Assembly: GCA_030437565.1 (NCBI GenBank)
Contig: CP129291.1
Coordinates: 2,542,001-2,606,000, forward strand
Direction of reading: 5' to 3'
Origin: Terrilactibacillus sp. S3-3
GTDB taxonomy: Bacteria; Bacillota; Bacilli; Bacillales; Sporolactobacillaceae
DNA: 64,000 bases
Shown: positions 51,140 through 60,346 of the stretch, piece by piece
How the letters are laid out: the number at the start of each line of letters is the position of its first letter
Numbering within the stretch: the stretch's first letter is position 1
Translations under genes and position numbers: made by a program
Notes under the pieces: model-generated
Told to the model about the DNA's origin: nothing
The model's input: only the letters and a program-made list of their open reading frames with translations
The model's database searches: none

Positions 51140-51512
51140 TGTTATCTAAATTGACCGGCCTGAATCCGGCAATCTCCTTTATACTATATCTTGGACCATT
51201 TTTTCGTGCAACTTAACGCCCGCCGTTCGGTTCGGGTTTACGGTATTGGAAAGCTTTCCCGGTTCACCACCCTAATCCTTTCTCTTCTAAATAGGGAAAC
51301 CCGTATTCTCTTTACCCGTCACCCTGCCGGCCCGGAAAGTACGGCCGAATGTCGGATTGGGGCCGTGGGTAGGTTTGGCGGTCCGCAAAACCTTGCATAA
51401 AACGGAGAACAAAGCAAAATAAATACTGACATAAGCGGCAAAACGAGACAATGGCTTTTTTTCCAAAAAACCTTTATAATGAACCCAGAAGATAGGAAAG
51501 GAGTTATGCTTA
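51140..51512. other. Intergenic region between yuzD and yutI
   Basis: This region of about 370 bases holds a GC-rich part (51220-51400) and the promoter side of yutI (TATAAT at 51475-51480). No gene, tRNA or clear dyad could be found. Confidence 0.5.
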
Positions 51513-51735
51513 ATGTACGATCAAGTTGCAGAAGTGTTGGAAAAACTTCGCCCGTTTTTGCTGCGCGACGGGGGAGATGTAGAATTGCTTGATGTCGAAG
51601 ACGGCATCGTTCGCGTCCGCCTCATCGGGGCATGCGGGCAACTGCCCGAGTTCAACCATCACATTGAAAGCCGGCATTGAACGAGCATTGCTTGAAAACG
51701 TTCCTGGTGTAAAGGAACTTGAACAAGTTTTTTGA
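51513..51735 (+). CDS. yutI: NifU-like Fe-S scaffold YutI (frameshifted)
   Basis: Nfu proteins carry a Fe-S cluster on a C-x-x-C pair. The frame starts [20 protein letters not shown] after AAAGGAG and reads [17 protein letters not shown] one-base insertion near 51640 follows; deleting a C gives [20 protein letters not shown] and [11 protein letters not shown], with the cluster-binding pair restored. The result is 73 residues, the normal small Nfu size in Bacillus. Its terminator is at 51752. Confidence 0.9.
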
Positions 51736-51751
51736 AACGACGATTCCCGCC

Positions 51752-51795
51752 GCTTGCCTCCCATTTACCGGTAAGCGCGTTTTTTTTTTTTTTGT
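51752..51795 (+). terminator. Terminator of yutI
   Basis: CGCTTGCC and GGTAAGCG pair (one G-U) and are followed by about 15 T bases. Confidence 0.85.
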
Positions 51796-51837
51796 ACAAT
51801 CAATGTCCGGGCAGAGCACTCATTTTTTACAAATCTC

Positions 51838-51878
51838 AACCTGTTGAACCCGAGGCCTAACCTGTTGAACCTCAGGCT
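51838..51878. repeat. Tandem direct repeat AACCTGTTGAACC
   Basis: Two units, 51838-51858 and 51859-51878, share AACCTGTTGAACC(C/T)NAGGC with a spacing of 21 bases. It is short and of unknown role. A similar sequence, AACAGGTTAAGTCTCAGGC, occurs near 60183. Confidence 0.5.
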
Positions 51879-51980
51879 AGGGATCATGGAATAACGGCCT
51901 GATTTCAATTAGGCAGGTGGGAAATGAAGCCCGCCGCACCGATCCGCCAGCTTGAATTCCCGGCCGCCGGTCTTCTCTTA

Positions 51981-52937
51981 TCAAACCAGCCACTCAACCG
52001 ACTGGATTTTAAAATCCGTTTGCTCCGCCAGCATTCTTAACACCGCTTCAACATCTCCGGCTTTTTCTACATTTTTTTTCAACGTATTGATTAAGACATG
52101 CTGGCTCATTCGTTCATCGCCGGCAAAATAATTTTCACAGCACACACAAAAAAAAAAGAAAGAGGAAACAGCAGCCTGCCGTAAACTCTGGCCAAGCTGC
52201 TCGCGGTCAATGGAAACTCAGCGGTATAATCGGACAAAAAATGCCTAATCGCACCGCTCGATCGATCCTCATGGACCCATATCAACTGACGGAGCCATTC
52301 GGCGATATCCCTTGAACGAAAATCAACGACCCATCCCGCCGGATTTTCCGGAATAAACGGCTGATGGCTTGATAACCGATAATGGCAAATCACTGCATTT
52401 TCCGATTCGGGTGTATCCAAATTCAGATCGACCATGTATTGAATCGCATTATCAGCCACTCCGGAAAAATAAGGATAATTTTCTGCAAACATTTTTTCAA
52501 ATAACGTTTTCTCGCTTTTTCCCAGAACGGCTTCATAATGTTTCTGGAGTGCATCCGTTCGTTCTATCCAATATTCGGTACCATGAAAAATCGGCGACTC
52601 CTGAAAGAGCTGGGTATTAACCCCCCATGTTTGCCGGTGGAAACGCGCGAGATATGCGCCGCTTGAGTCTCGCTCCCCTTCTCTTAAAAGCGGGGCAGCC
52701 ATCAGGACACCTTTCGTTCCCCCGTATTCAGTGACCAGCCGCCCTTCTTTGTTTTTTTTCCATCCGGCAGATCGTCCGATTGCCATTCATTTGCAAATAA
52801 TCAATGACCCTTGAAAGATTTTCAATATCCTGGTGATAAAAGCCGCTTAAAGGCTGAAAAAAAAGACGGGCGCTGTTCATGCGTTCCGTTTGCAGCCCAT
52901 ACTCGCGAGTAACAAAGGACAGCCACTCTCGATTCAT
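51981..52937 (-). CDS. yutH: Spore-coat-associated protein YutH (frameshifted)
   Basis: YutH belongs to the CotS/CotI-like family of aminoglycoside-phosphotransferase-fold spore proteins. Pieces read MNREWLSFVTREYGLQTERM, EYGGTKGVLMAAPLLREGERD, LARFHRQTWGVNTQLFQES, and WVVDFRSRDIAEWLRQL; a last piece (HVLINTLKKNVEKAGDVEAV ... SVEWLV) extends to TGA at 51981. Breaks lie near 52100-52110 and 52730-52790. The ATG at 52935-52937 follows GGAGGGAAG. About 318 residues. It is in the same order as in B. subtilis (yutI, yutH, yutG, yutF). Confidence 0.82.
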
Positions 52938-53062
52938 TTTTTTCTTCCCTCCGCCAGCATCCATTCTCTTCATAATGTATGCGCACAGCCGCTGAAAAAT
53001 GACGAAGGAACCGAATAATCGGCGCCCGGGCGGCATAATCTATTCAAAGGCAGGTGAACTTT

Positions 53063-53428
53063 ATGAGCAATACAGACAGTCAGATGGAATGGATTGCCCG
53101 ATCATGGCTGAAAGACCGAGGTGTTAAATGCGAGCACCTCGCAGACCTCGTTCTCTTTCTGCAGAGAGCCTATCATCCGCTGCTCAATATATTGAATCGA
53201 GATGAGCCGCTCTATGGCGTCGATGAAATCATCGCCTTGTCGATTGTTAATGTCTATGGCTCTATCGGGCTGACCAATTACGGTTATATCGATAAAATGA
53301 AACCGGGGATTTTGCAAATCTTAAACGATAAATCGACCGGCTCATGCCATACTTTTCTCGATGATATTGTCGGCGCAATTGCGGCTGCCGCATCCAGCCG
53401 GCTGGCCCATCACCCCCGTTTGCCCTAA
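53063..53428 (+). CDS. yutG: YutG-like phosphatidylglycerophosphatase A family protein (short)
   Basis: The C-terminal part reads PLYGVDEIIALSIVNVYGSIGLTNYGYIDKMKPGILQILNDKSTGSCHTFLDDIVGAIAAAASSRLAHH, the YutG/PgpA core with the YG..DE and FLDD motifs. The frame is intact from ATG 53063 but only 122 codons. Family members, as I recall them, have about 165 residues, with 40-45 residues between the N-terminal segment (VLFLQRAYHP) and the LYGVDE segment; here NILNRD joins them. Either a real in-frame deletion or an assembly loss. Confidence 0.8.
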   Translation: MSNTDSQMEWIARSWLKDRGVKCEHLADLVLFLQRAYHPLLNILNRDEPLYGVDEIIALSIVNVYGSIGLTNYGYIDKMKPGILQILNDKSTGSCHTFLDDIVGAIAAAASSRLAHHPRLP

Positions 53429-53432
53429 CCAT

Positions 53433-54198
53433 TCAAAATGTCCAGCTGCTAAGAGATTCGAGCGCATAAGTGGGATGGTTTTTTTTCGAGCGGATCATTT
53501 CTTTTGACGTCACCCCTGTATAGACGAGACAGGTATCTACACCGGCTCTCAAGCCGGCCAGAATATCTGTATCATAGTTGTCGCCGATCATTAACGTCTT
53601 TCCTTTGCTTGTGCCGATTTTTTTCAATGCCTGCTCAACATAATTGGCTCAGGCTTGCCGATAAAAACGGGACGAACCCCTGTCGATACGCTGACCACCG
53701 CTGTGAGTGATCCGTTTCCGGGGAGAAAGCCCCGCTCCGTGGGCAGGGCGACATCGGGATTTGTCGACACAAACTTAGCACCCTTTCTAACAGCCAGACA
53801 GGCTTTCGCAAGTTTTTCATACGTCACCTTTCGATCCATGCCAACGACCACAAAATCGGGGCATTCTTCTTCATATTTAAGTCCGGCTTCCTCCATCGCC
53901 TGTCTGAGCCCTTGCTCCCCTATATAGTATACAGATGCATCCTTCTTTTGCTCTTTAATAAAATGAGCGGTTGCCATGCTCGTCGTTAAAATATGTTCTG
54001 CGGTGGCTGGCACGCCAAAATCACACAAAACGCCGGCAACCTGCTCCCGTGTCCGGGTCGAATTATTGGTCACAAACAAATAACGAAAGTCTTTTTCCCT
54101 TAATTTATTAACGAAAGCAACCGCTTCTTTAATCACCTCGTTCCCCGATACATCGTGCCGTCAAGGTCGATCAGAAACCCTTCATAATCTTTTGACAT
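53433..54198 (-). CDS. yutF: NagD-type HAD phosphatase YutF (frameshifted)
   Basis: The N-terminus MSKDYEGFLIDLDGTMYRG carries motif I; motif II is in VTNNSTRT; and the last piece has MIGDNYDTDILAGLRAGVDT (motif IV). The NagD/type IIA cap signature lies between. Breaks occur near 54140 and 53630. The ATG at 54196-54198 gives about 255 residues. Relatives dephosphorylate small sugar phosphates. It is the left end of the yutG/yutF convergent pair. Confidence 0.88.
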
Positions 54199-54227
54199 CA
54201 AATAAATCCCCCAAACAAAATAAAAGG

Positions 54228-54686
54228 TTAGTCATTTTCAGTCTTATCCGGTGAAAAGGCCGAAACTGGACCCAGTTCTTGTTCCAGATAGCCGGCAACA
54301 TGCTTCGAAAACTGTTTCAACGGCAGAATATGCTTGGCGAGTGTCTCACGGAGTTTCTGGTGATCGATCAACATATACCGTTGAACAAGCGGTTTCCGCA
54401 GTTGAATCACCGTCTTAAACCCGCCCCCTTGATCTTTTGGAATCACTTTTTCATCCACCAGAATATCAATGACGTCTTCATAACTTCCCGGATCGCGCAT
54501 AATAAAACCATCAATCATCTGATTGCCGACGTCGATGACCGATTCAATGATATTTTGCGCTAGTCGCTCAAGCGCCAGCTGTTCTACTCTCGACTGCCAA
54601 TTTGTTTCTTTTTCAAATAATGCCAGCATGTCATCCATATAGGCAAGTGTCTGGCTGATTTTTTTTTGCCGATCAACAAAGTACAT
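54228..54686 (-). CDS. yutE: DUF86 (HepT-like) protein YutE
   Basis: The 152-residue helical protein is a DUF86 member: MYFVDRQKKISQTLAYMDDM, then LERLAQNIIESVIDVGNQMID and RKPLVQRYMLID. HepT toxins use an R-x4-H-x-Y motif; here the region reads RKPLVQRY without the His, and no MNT antitoxin gene is next to it. It keeps the yut gene context of B. subtilis. Intact frame. Confidence 0.85.
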   Translation of the reverse strand: MYFVDRQKKISQTLAYMDDMLALFEKETNWQSRVEQLALERLAQNIIESVIDVGNQMIDGFIMRDPGSYEDVIDILVDEKVIPKDQGGGFKTVIQLRKPLVQRYMLIDHQKLRETLAKHILPLKQFSKHVAGYLEQELGPVSAFSPDKTEND

Positions 54687-54807
54687 GGTATTCCCTTCTT
54701 TTCCTTTTTTATCATTTTAACAAGGTACAGACAAGACGTCTAATTTCTTTATTTCTTGCCCATCTTCCATGCCGCTCCGCCAGATCCCCTGCACTGAAAA
54801 TGATAAA

Positions 54808-54854
54808 GTGAAACTTCATAAAGTGGGAGTCTTACTGCCCATTAATGCGGGATA
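54808..54854 (-). repeat. IS605-like structured repeat, copy D (short remnant)
   Basis: In reverse complement it reads TATCCCGCATTAATGGGCAGTAAGACTCCCACTT and ends GAAGTTTCAC. Only the outer parts of copies A and B remain, joined directly. It lies before the acidic protein gene at 54905. Confidence 0.6.
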
Positions 54855-54904
54855 AAATGCCGGGGATTAGCTCAAACTAATCGTGAAACTTAGGAGGTGA
54901 TAAG

Positions 54905-55211
54905 ATGAGCCAAAAAAAAAAAATGAACACTACACAGACTTTAGCAATGTTGAAGATCAAAGACGTTTTTTTTGGCGACTGAAGAGTTTCCTGAAGGATC
55001 ATTTGGCGTCAAAGGAAACGACAAGGAGTTTGAACCAGTTAAGAACAAAGAAACACCTTGGGAAGAAGGTCAGCAATATACCAGTCCTTTTGCCTATGAA
55101 AATCGGACCCTTCATGAAAACGAGCCGCGGATATTTCCCGAGTCTCACTATCCCCATGACGAAGACGACGAGGGGACCAAAGACCCGTTCAATGATCAAG
55201 CCGATCAATAA
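54905..55211 (+). CDS. Small acidic conserved protein (frameshifted)
   Basis: The ATG at 54905 follows AGGAGGTGA at six bases. Merging three frames across an A-tract (54911-54922) and a T8 tract (54966-54973) gives NEHYTDFSNVEDQRRFLATEEFPEG, then PWEEGQQYTSPFAYENRTLH and PHDEDDEGTKDPFNDQ. The product is about 101 residues and strongly acidic at the end. I half-recall similar cytosolic proteins in bacilli but cannot name the family. It stands between yutE and yutD. No function is assigned. Confidence 0.6.
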
Positions 55212-55232
55212 CATTAAAATTGCAAGGCTGGG

Positions 55233-55289
55233 CAGCCGGGGCAGGCAAACGCGCCCCGGCTCATGCCGCCTTAAGAAGCTGGCATGAGC
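55233..55289. repeat. Two adjacent hairpins
   Basis: GCCGGGGC with GCCCCGGC (55233-55259) and GGCTCATGCC with GGCATGAGCC (about 55258-55290) are neighbouring stems between the convergent ends of the acidic protein gene and yutD. Neither has a T run. They could act as barriers or RNA-stability elements. Confidence 0.6.
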
Positions 55290-55341
55290 CTTGAATGCAC
55301 GGCACTTCCCTCAAAAGCCTGCAAAACGCGGATGCCCTTTT

Positions 55342-55642
55342 TTATTTCCGCTTAGATTCAGGGATTTTCTTTAATACAAAATAAGCACAGCCAAAATTGC
55401 AGTATTCATAAATGTAATCGGCCAGCGTGCTGATTTTGGTGTCAAAAGAAGCCTTGCGATTGTGATCGTCATAAAAACCGCGGAGCCGGAGCTGATCATA
55501 GCCCCAGTCGCCAACAATATAATCAAAATTTATTTAATATCTCGCTGTATCTTTTTCGAAAAGCTTCTTCATTCCATCCGCCGCGCACATTCTGAGTAAT
55601 TTCATAATGTTGATGGTTTACGGCAATCATTTCTTTTGCCAA
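55342..55642 (-). CDS. yutD: DUF1027 protein YutD (frameshifted)
   Basis: After merging two frames at a break near 55525 (AATTTT), the minus strand reads LAKEMIAVNHQHYEITQNVR, GGWNEEAFRKRYSEILNK, DYIVGDWGYDQLRLRGFYDD, and STLADYIYEYCNFGCAYFVLKK, a clear YutD match by comparison with the known B. subtilis protein. TTG 55640-55642 follows GGGGA; ATG 55630 is the alternative. It has about 99 residues. The function of YutD is not known. Confidence 0.85.
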
Positions 55643-55958
55643 TTCTGGGTTCCCCTTTCTTCAAATATGAATGATCGATGATCCAACATGTACCAAGCAA
55701 CAAACATTCAGAAACGGTCATTCTATAAAAAGAATAGAGCCTTTCGCTCTGTACATCTAAGTCTAAGCTTCAGGGCTGCATGATCGGCTCATGTCGGTGG
55801 CGAGGATCGGATGGATCGCTCATCAATTTTTATTATAACAGTTATTTAGAAAATATGCCGAATCGGGTTTAAGCCCGTCTTGACAGTACGGACTAATATT
55901 CTAACTGAATTTTAATACTTCTTAAAAAAAAATAAAAAAGGAAGGGGCTCTCGAACAA
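55643..55958. other. Intergenic region between yutD and yunA
   Basis: About 315 bases without a gene. A GAATGATCGAT segment at about 55668 is an inverted match of AACGGTCATTC at about 55713, and AAACGGTCATTCTAT is also present in the yhgE operator region. The right end carries a ribosome site for yunA. Confidence 0.4.
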
Positions 55959-56939
55959 ATGAGACACTTATCACGCTTGTTGTGCCTGCTCACCATTTGC
56001 TTTATTCCTTTTGCATCTTTAGCCAATGCGAAGCAAGCGGGCACGGCTTCGCTCGCAAAAGAACGAAAAGCGCTCTATTTAAAAACATCCGCGCTGACCG
56101 GCATTCCATGGACGATTCTTGCCGGCTGTGATCAATATGAACGGAACATCCATCGTTCAAAATCGACTTCCCTCATTAGTATAAAGATGGATAAAAAGGT
56201 GTGGGCCGGACCGCTGAATCCCAACCAAAATGATGATGATCATCCATTAACCATTGCACTGTTTAACGGCAAAGGCAAAGACGGAAACGGCGACGGAAAA
56301 GCACGTTTGTCCGATCAGGAGGATCGATTATTCACTCTTGCTGACGCACTGACAAAGAGCGGTCCCGGATGGCAAAATAATCAAATTGCTTTATGGAATT
56401 ATTATCATCGCGGGAAAGCAGTTGAAATCATTTCCGAATTTTCTCGTCTTTTTGATCATTTTAACACCACTCATCTGGTAGGGCATGCTTTTCCGGTGTC
56501 ATTCGATCGACGCTTCGATTATAAATCAAGTTGGGGAGCAGGCCGCGGATGGGGCGGCCGCCGCATCCATGAAGGAACGGATATTTTCGCCGATTACGGT
56601 GCTCCCGTCCGAGCCACATCCTATGGTGTGATTGAATTGATCGGATGGAACAAATACGGAGGCTGGCGGATCGGCATCCGCGACCCGGAAGGATTGTATC
56701 ATTATTATGCCCACCTGAACGGTTACGCGCCGCACATTCACCAAGGCACTGTCACTAAACCCGGTCAAGTGATCGGCTATGTTGGAAGTTCAGGCTATGG
56801 TCCAAAAGGAACGCAGGGCAAGTTTCCGCCGCATCTGCATTATGGCATTTATCGCGACAATGGCAAAATGGAATTTTCATTTGATCCCTATCCGCTATTA
56901 AGATTATGGGAAGCCAGGGATAGAGCGAAGCTGCGCTAG
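55959..56939 (+). CDS. lytH: LytH-like M23 endopeptidase YunA (L-Ala-D-Glu peptidase)
   Basis: LytH (YunA) trims L-alanine peptide side chains in spore cortex maturation in B. subtilis. The intact 326-residue protein, the same length as LytH, has a signal peptide (about residues 1-25), a central domain of unknown role (IPWTILAGCDQYERN), and a C-terminal M23 domain with HEGTDIFADYGAPV (zinc ligands His and Asp), HYYAHLNGYAPHIHQG and HLHYGIYRDNG (HxH). The Asp-rich segment GKGKDGNGDGKARLSDQ looks like an EF-hand-type loop. The ribosome site is GGAAGGGG. It precedes yunB in the yun block. Confidence 0.9.
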   Translation: MRHLSRLLCLLTICFIPFASLANAKQAGTASLAKERKALYLKTSALTGIPWTILAGCDQYERNIHRSKSTSLISIKMDKKVWAGPLNPNQNDDDHPLTIALFNGKGKDGNGDGKARLSDQEDRLFTLADALTKSGPGWQNNQIALWNYYHRGKAVEIISEFSRLFDHFNTTHLVGHAFPVSFDRRFDYKSSWGAGRGWGGRRIHEGTDIFADYGAPVRATSYGVIELIGWNKYGGWRIGIRDPEGLYHYYAHLNGYAPHIHQGTVTKPGQVIGYVGSSGYGPKGTQGKFPPHLHYGIYRDNGKMEFSFDPYPLLRLWEARDRAKLR

Positions 56940-56999
56940 CTCTTCCCTAAGAGCCTCGGCCTAACCCTTAATTGGAGCATAAAAGAACATTGGGCACTG

Positions 57000-57824
57000 C
57001 TACTTTTCATTGTTTTTCTTCTTTGTATCCGGATTTTCAATTGGAAAGGACGGCGTGACGCTCCCGCTTCCGCTTTGACTATAAAAATACGGCACTTTGC
57101 CTGGCAGCACTTCAGTGACGATCGGAATATTCTGCTCGATCGGCTCGGTCTTCACCGCAAAGGGAATGATCACATTCACATTTAATTTGACATGCAAAAC
57201 TAAACTCACATAAGTATTATTAATTCCGACCCGTTTTACAGATTGTTGGATATCTGTATTTAAATTGCTGACAACGTCAAGACGTACCGGTACTCTTGGT
57301 CCCAAATTACTGAGCAGAGCGTTGTTCGTCGCTTGTCCGAGCGGGATATCGGCAACGATGCCATCTGAATTTTCTGGCTCTTTATATTTTAAATCATCGA
57401 GTTCTCCATTGGTCAGCGAAATTTTACCTTTTTCGACCATTCTCAGAAACCATAAAATACGATTGGTCATTTCTACCTTTACCCGATTGACTTCCGCCGT
57501 ATTCAAACTATAGTCGCTGACTTCTTTTTGATCGTTATAAGTTTTGATAAGTTTTTATTCATATCAATATTAGGTTTGCTGTTGGGATCGCTGCCGTCTT
57601 CCATATTTTTTATCGTTATTTTGCCTATCCCGTAGTTGATCGCATAAGTGCTGTTTGCTCAGCCTGCGTCGAAGCAATGGCTAAAAGCGGCGGCTTCATT
57701 TGTTCGTTAATCATCCAAAGACCCCAAGCCGTAAAAAGCATGAACAAGATGAGCGATATCATGAAAACATGTCTAAAAAAGGCAGCGTGCGCCGCCGATA
57801 GCGTCTGCTGGGTTTAAACATCAT
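57000..57824 (-). CDS. yunB: Sporulation protein YunB (frameshifted)
   Basis: YunB is a sigma-E-controlled sporulation protein with one N-terminal span. The C-terminal piece (57000-57506) reads GIVADIPLGQATNNALLSNLGPRVPVRLD and PFAVKTEPIEQNIPIVTEVLPGKVPYFY. The N-terminal piece, MMFKPSRRYRRRTLPF then MISLILFMLFTAWGLWMINEQMKPPL, is in other frames, with breaks near 57760, 57660 and 57550. The ATG at 57822-57824 or 57819-57821 follows GAAGGGGG. About 270 residues. Confidence 0.82.
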
Positions 57825-57931
57825 GAAACCCCCTTCACAAGATGTATATGCTTGCAAGAAGGGGATTAAAAGTGCTTTTTTCAGCAATAATACCGGCGGC
57901 ACCGCTTGAATATATATTTTACATTCCTGCC

Positions 57932-58234
57932 TTAAACCATCTTCAGCAAAGCGTCTCTTCCGATCATCCCTTTTGTGATTCCGCGCGCTTCAGCGGCGAA
58001 TGTCACCGATTCCAGCGGCGCCGTGAGCAGTTCATCCAATGTTCTGACGCCGACGGCCCGGCCGGCAATGATTCCGCGATCCGCCAGTTTCTCATTTAGC
58101 AGCCCGACATCGAGCGCTCCGCACATAATATAACCTCTCTCGTTGTAAATAGCCATCAGATTGGTTTGCGGCAATTTAACCGTCACAGCCGTAAAAGGAA
58201 CGTTATCAATCATAACAGGCTGCATTTCTACCAA
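57932..58234 (-). CDS. yunC: DUF1805 protein YunC
   Basis: The 100-residue protein reads NLMAIYNERGYIMCGALDVGLLNEKL and IAGRAVGVRTLDELLTAPL, typical of DUF1805/YunC. Intact frame from the TTG at 58232-58234, after GAGGGAG. The role is unknown. It is divergently read from nothing; yunB is to its left on the same strand and the hairpin at 58328 to its right. Confidence 0.88.
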   Translation of the reverse strand: MVEMQPVMIDNVPFTAVTVKLPQTNLMAIYNERGYIMCGALDVGLLNEKLADRGIIAGRAVGVRTLDELLTAPLESVTFAAEARGITKGMIGRDALLKMV

Positions 58235-58285
58235 CGTTCATCACTCCCTCCACCCATAGCATATGGAAATGGAGCGGGATTCGTG

Positions 58286-58372
58286 CCTAGTCAATTACCG
58301 CCACTTAATCCCTAACGTGAGTGAAACGGCGAGGATACCGCCACTTGTGAAGTGGCGGTATCCTCGCCAACA
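58286..58372. repeat. Perfect 19-bp palindrome next to an IS605-like tail
   Basis: GGCGAGGATACCGCCACTT (58328-58346) and its exact reverse complement (58350-58368) flank a GTG loop. In reverse complement, bases 58286-58307 read TTAAGTGGCGGTAATTGACTA, like the tails at 4992 and 12298. No T run follows the stem. A terminator, a mobile-element end or both are possible. Confidence 0.6.
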
Positions 58373-58386
58373 ATAGATAACGCCCG

Positions 58387-59761
58387 CTAATTTAATTGCT
58401 TAATCCGCCAGGCCAATAGATCGCGCAGCGTCTCCGGCAAATAAAAGCGCTGCCTGGCTTTGACGATCGGCGGTAAAAAAGTGCCGAATGTGAACATATC
58501 CGTCGTTCCGATGCTGTATTTTTTTTCCAAACGAATCGGCTCTCCCTTGACCTTGACATCGACGGCTTGCGGCACTCCGAGGGCTGAGGACAGCCTGTAA
58601 GTCAGATGGCTGAAAATCAGCTTGCCAATCACCTTTCCCCGAAATCCGACTTTCAATCAATTGATAGGTTTGGAAAAATTTCTGCTGACCCTTGTTTACC
58701 ATCGAAATGATTTCCTTGCCGGTTATACACCTGGCATGGATTGATTGGATGCGGGCAGATTCGGTGAATATCAAATTGCGTCACCGGCCCCGCTTTCAGT
58801 TCACCCAAAATGACACCGGCATTCACTAAGCCGATATCCGCCTTGCACCATTTTCTCAGCGCATCCGCCATCATCTGCGGCAGTTCGCTTTCATGGAACC
58901 AGTCAACAGTCAGATCATGATCCAGCGAAGCGACGACCTGTTGCATATTTGCCGTTCCTTCAGCCAGCAATTCTTTTAAGGTTTCTTCCGTCACTTCATC
59001 GGATTTTTCCCTCAAAGGAACAATATCGGCTGTCTTATGGACAACCGCATGTTTCTTCTCGTCATAGTCAATCACGACATGACCGGCATATTGGCCGTAT
59101 TTTCCGGTCTGTGCAATCAATGTTGAACCGATGAGCAGACCCTTTTCAAGACGTGGTGTGTATGCGCACCTAAAATGACATCAATGCCGTCCAGTTCTTC
59201 CGCTACCCGTTCATCAAAGGGCAGCCCAACATGGGACAATAGCACAACCACATCGGCTTCCTCTTTCAAAAACTCGACAATCGGTTTGAGTTCCAGAAAA
59301 GGATCGCGGATATTCCAGCCGAGCTGCCTGTAGAAAACAGGAAATGCAGCGGTCAGACCAACGAGGCCTACTTTCACTCCGTTCATTTCTCGGATGACGT
59401 AAGGACGGCACCAGTCCGGCCTCTTACCGTCCTGATCATATAAATTGGCCAAAACAACTTCAAATTGCCGGCCATTGTACACGGAATCCAAAATATCCTT
59501 TGTAAACGTGATGCCTTCATTATTACCGATCGTGATAAAATCATAGCCAGCTTCGTTCAGCAGCCGAACGTTCCCGGCGCCAAGCAATCCCTCCGTCAGC
59601 GGATTGACGCGGTCCATATGATCGCCGAGGTCAATGGTGAGATAAGGCGTATTTTCGACTCTCAAGCGACTTCTTTCCTGATTTAAATACTGAACAAGGC
59701 TCGCCCAATTTCCAAAATGGCTGTGTATATCATTTGTATGAAAAAAATGGAGCGAAATCAA
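58387..59761 (-). CDS. yunD: 5'-nucleotidase/metallophosphatase YunD (frameshifted)
   Basis: YunD is a metallophosphatase of the UshA/5'-nucleotidase type. Metal ligands appear in FHTNDIHSHFGNW, TIDLGDHMDR, TIGNNE, VLLSHVG and ILGAHTHHVL, followed by the C-terminal nucleotidase domain (GQYAGHVVIDYD, WCKADIGLVNAGVILG). Breaks lie near 59120, 58760 and 58650. The frame ends at TAA 58387. About 457 residues. The ATG at 59759-59761 starts MISLHFFHTNDIHSHFG. It closes the yun block, as in B. subtilis. Confidence 0.9.
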
Positions 59762-59764
59762 GGC

Positions 59765-60346
59765 AAACCTCTCCTCCCAAATAACAGCTATTCCATTATT
59801 CTATTATTTTTCGCTCATTCTATGCCCTGCTTGTCTAAAAAAGAACCAAAAAGTCCTTCCTCTATTGTACTGCTTTGCCGGCGGACAATGTCAAGTGATT
59901 CACCGTCTGTTAACACCGTCAATTGTTTTCCGTCCAATAGGAAAAAATGTCGTTGCCGCAGCCCTGTCGGTGAGCCGCCAAATGCGTGAAACAGCTATTT
60001 TACCAAAACCGGTGGTAAAAATTCCGAAACTGACCGGTATTTTGCTCGAGACTACGGGTAAATGTATGTATCTGAGAACAACCGGTCACAATGGGTAAAA
60101 GTCACATCCCATTAAGTAAAAGCTTGTTAGAATGTTTTTTGCTCCTTTATAGGATGAGGCCGGGTGAATGCCTCTAGATTTTAACAGGTTAAGTCTCAGG
60201 CAGGCCCGAAGTTTAGCTGGTTAAGCCTTTCGATCCTACAGCTTAGCGCTTCGATCCTACAGTTTAGCGCTTCGATCCGGTTGGCCAAGCCGGCCTGCGA
60301 ATTTCGGATCCCTGTCCCAAGCCTGGGCTCCATGCCTTAAAGTCGG
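59765..60346. other. Intergenic region between yunD and nadA
   Basis: About 580 bases without a clear gene. The left third holds the yunD promoter side. The right third is repeat-rich: AACAGGTTAAG at 60183, then the 21-base tandem repeat at 60229. Short plus-strand frames of 70-90 codons here have no ribosome site or family match. Confidence 0.5.
60229..60278. repeat. 21-base tandem repeat TTCGATCCTACAG(C/T)TTAGCGC
   Basis: Units at 60229-60249 and 60250-60270 differ at one base; a third partial unit TTCGATCC follows at 60271. The units are directly adjacent with no spacers. Confidence 0.7.

Noticed and set aside
54228..54686. HepT toxin of a HepT-MntA module
   Set aside because: The His of the RNase motif is absent, no nucleotidyltransferase gene is next to it, and the gene keeps its conserved yut context.
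60229..60278. CRISPR array
   Set aside because: Two and a half adjacent 21-base units without spacers are a tandem repeat, not an array, and no cas gene is in the window.
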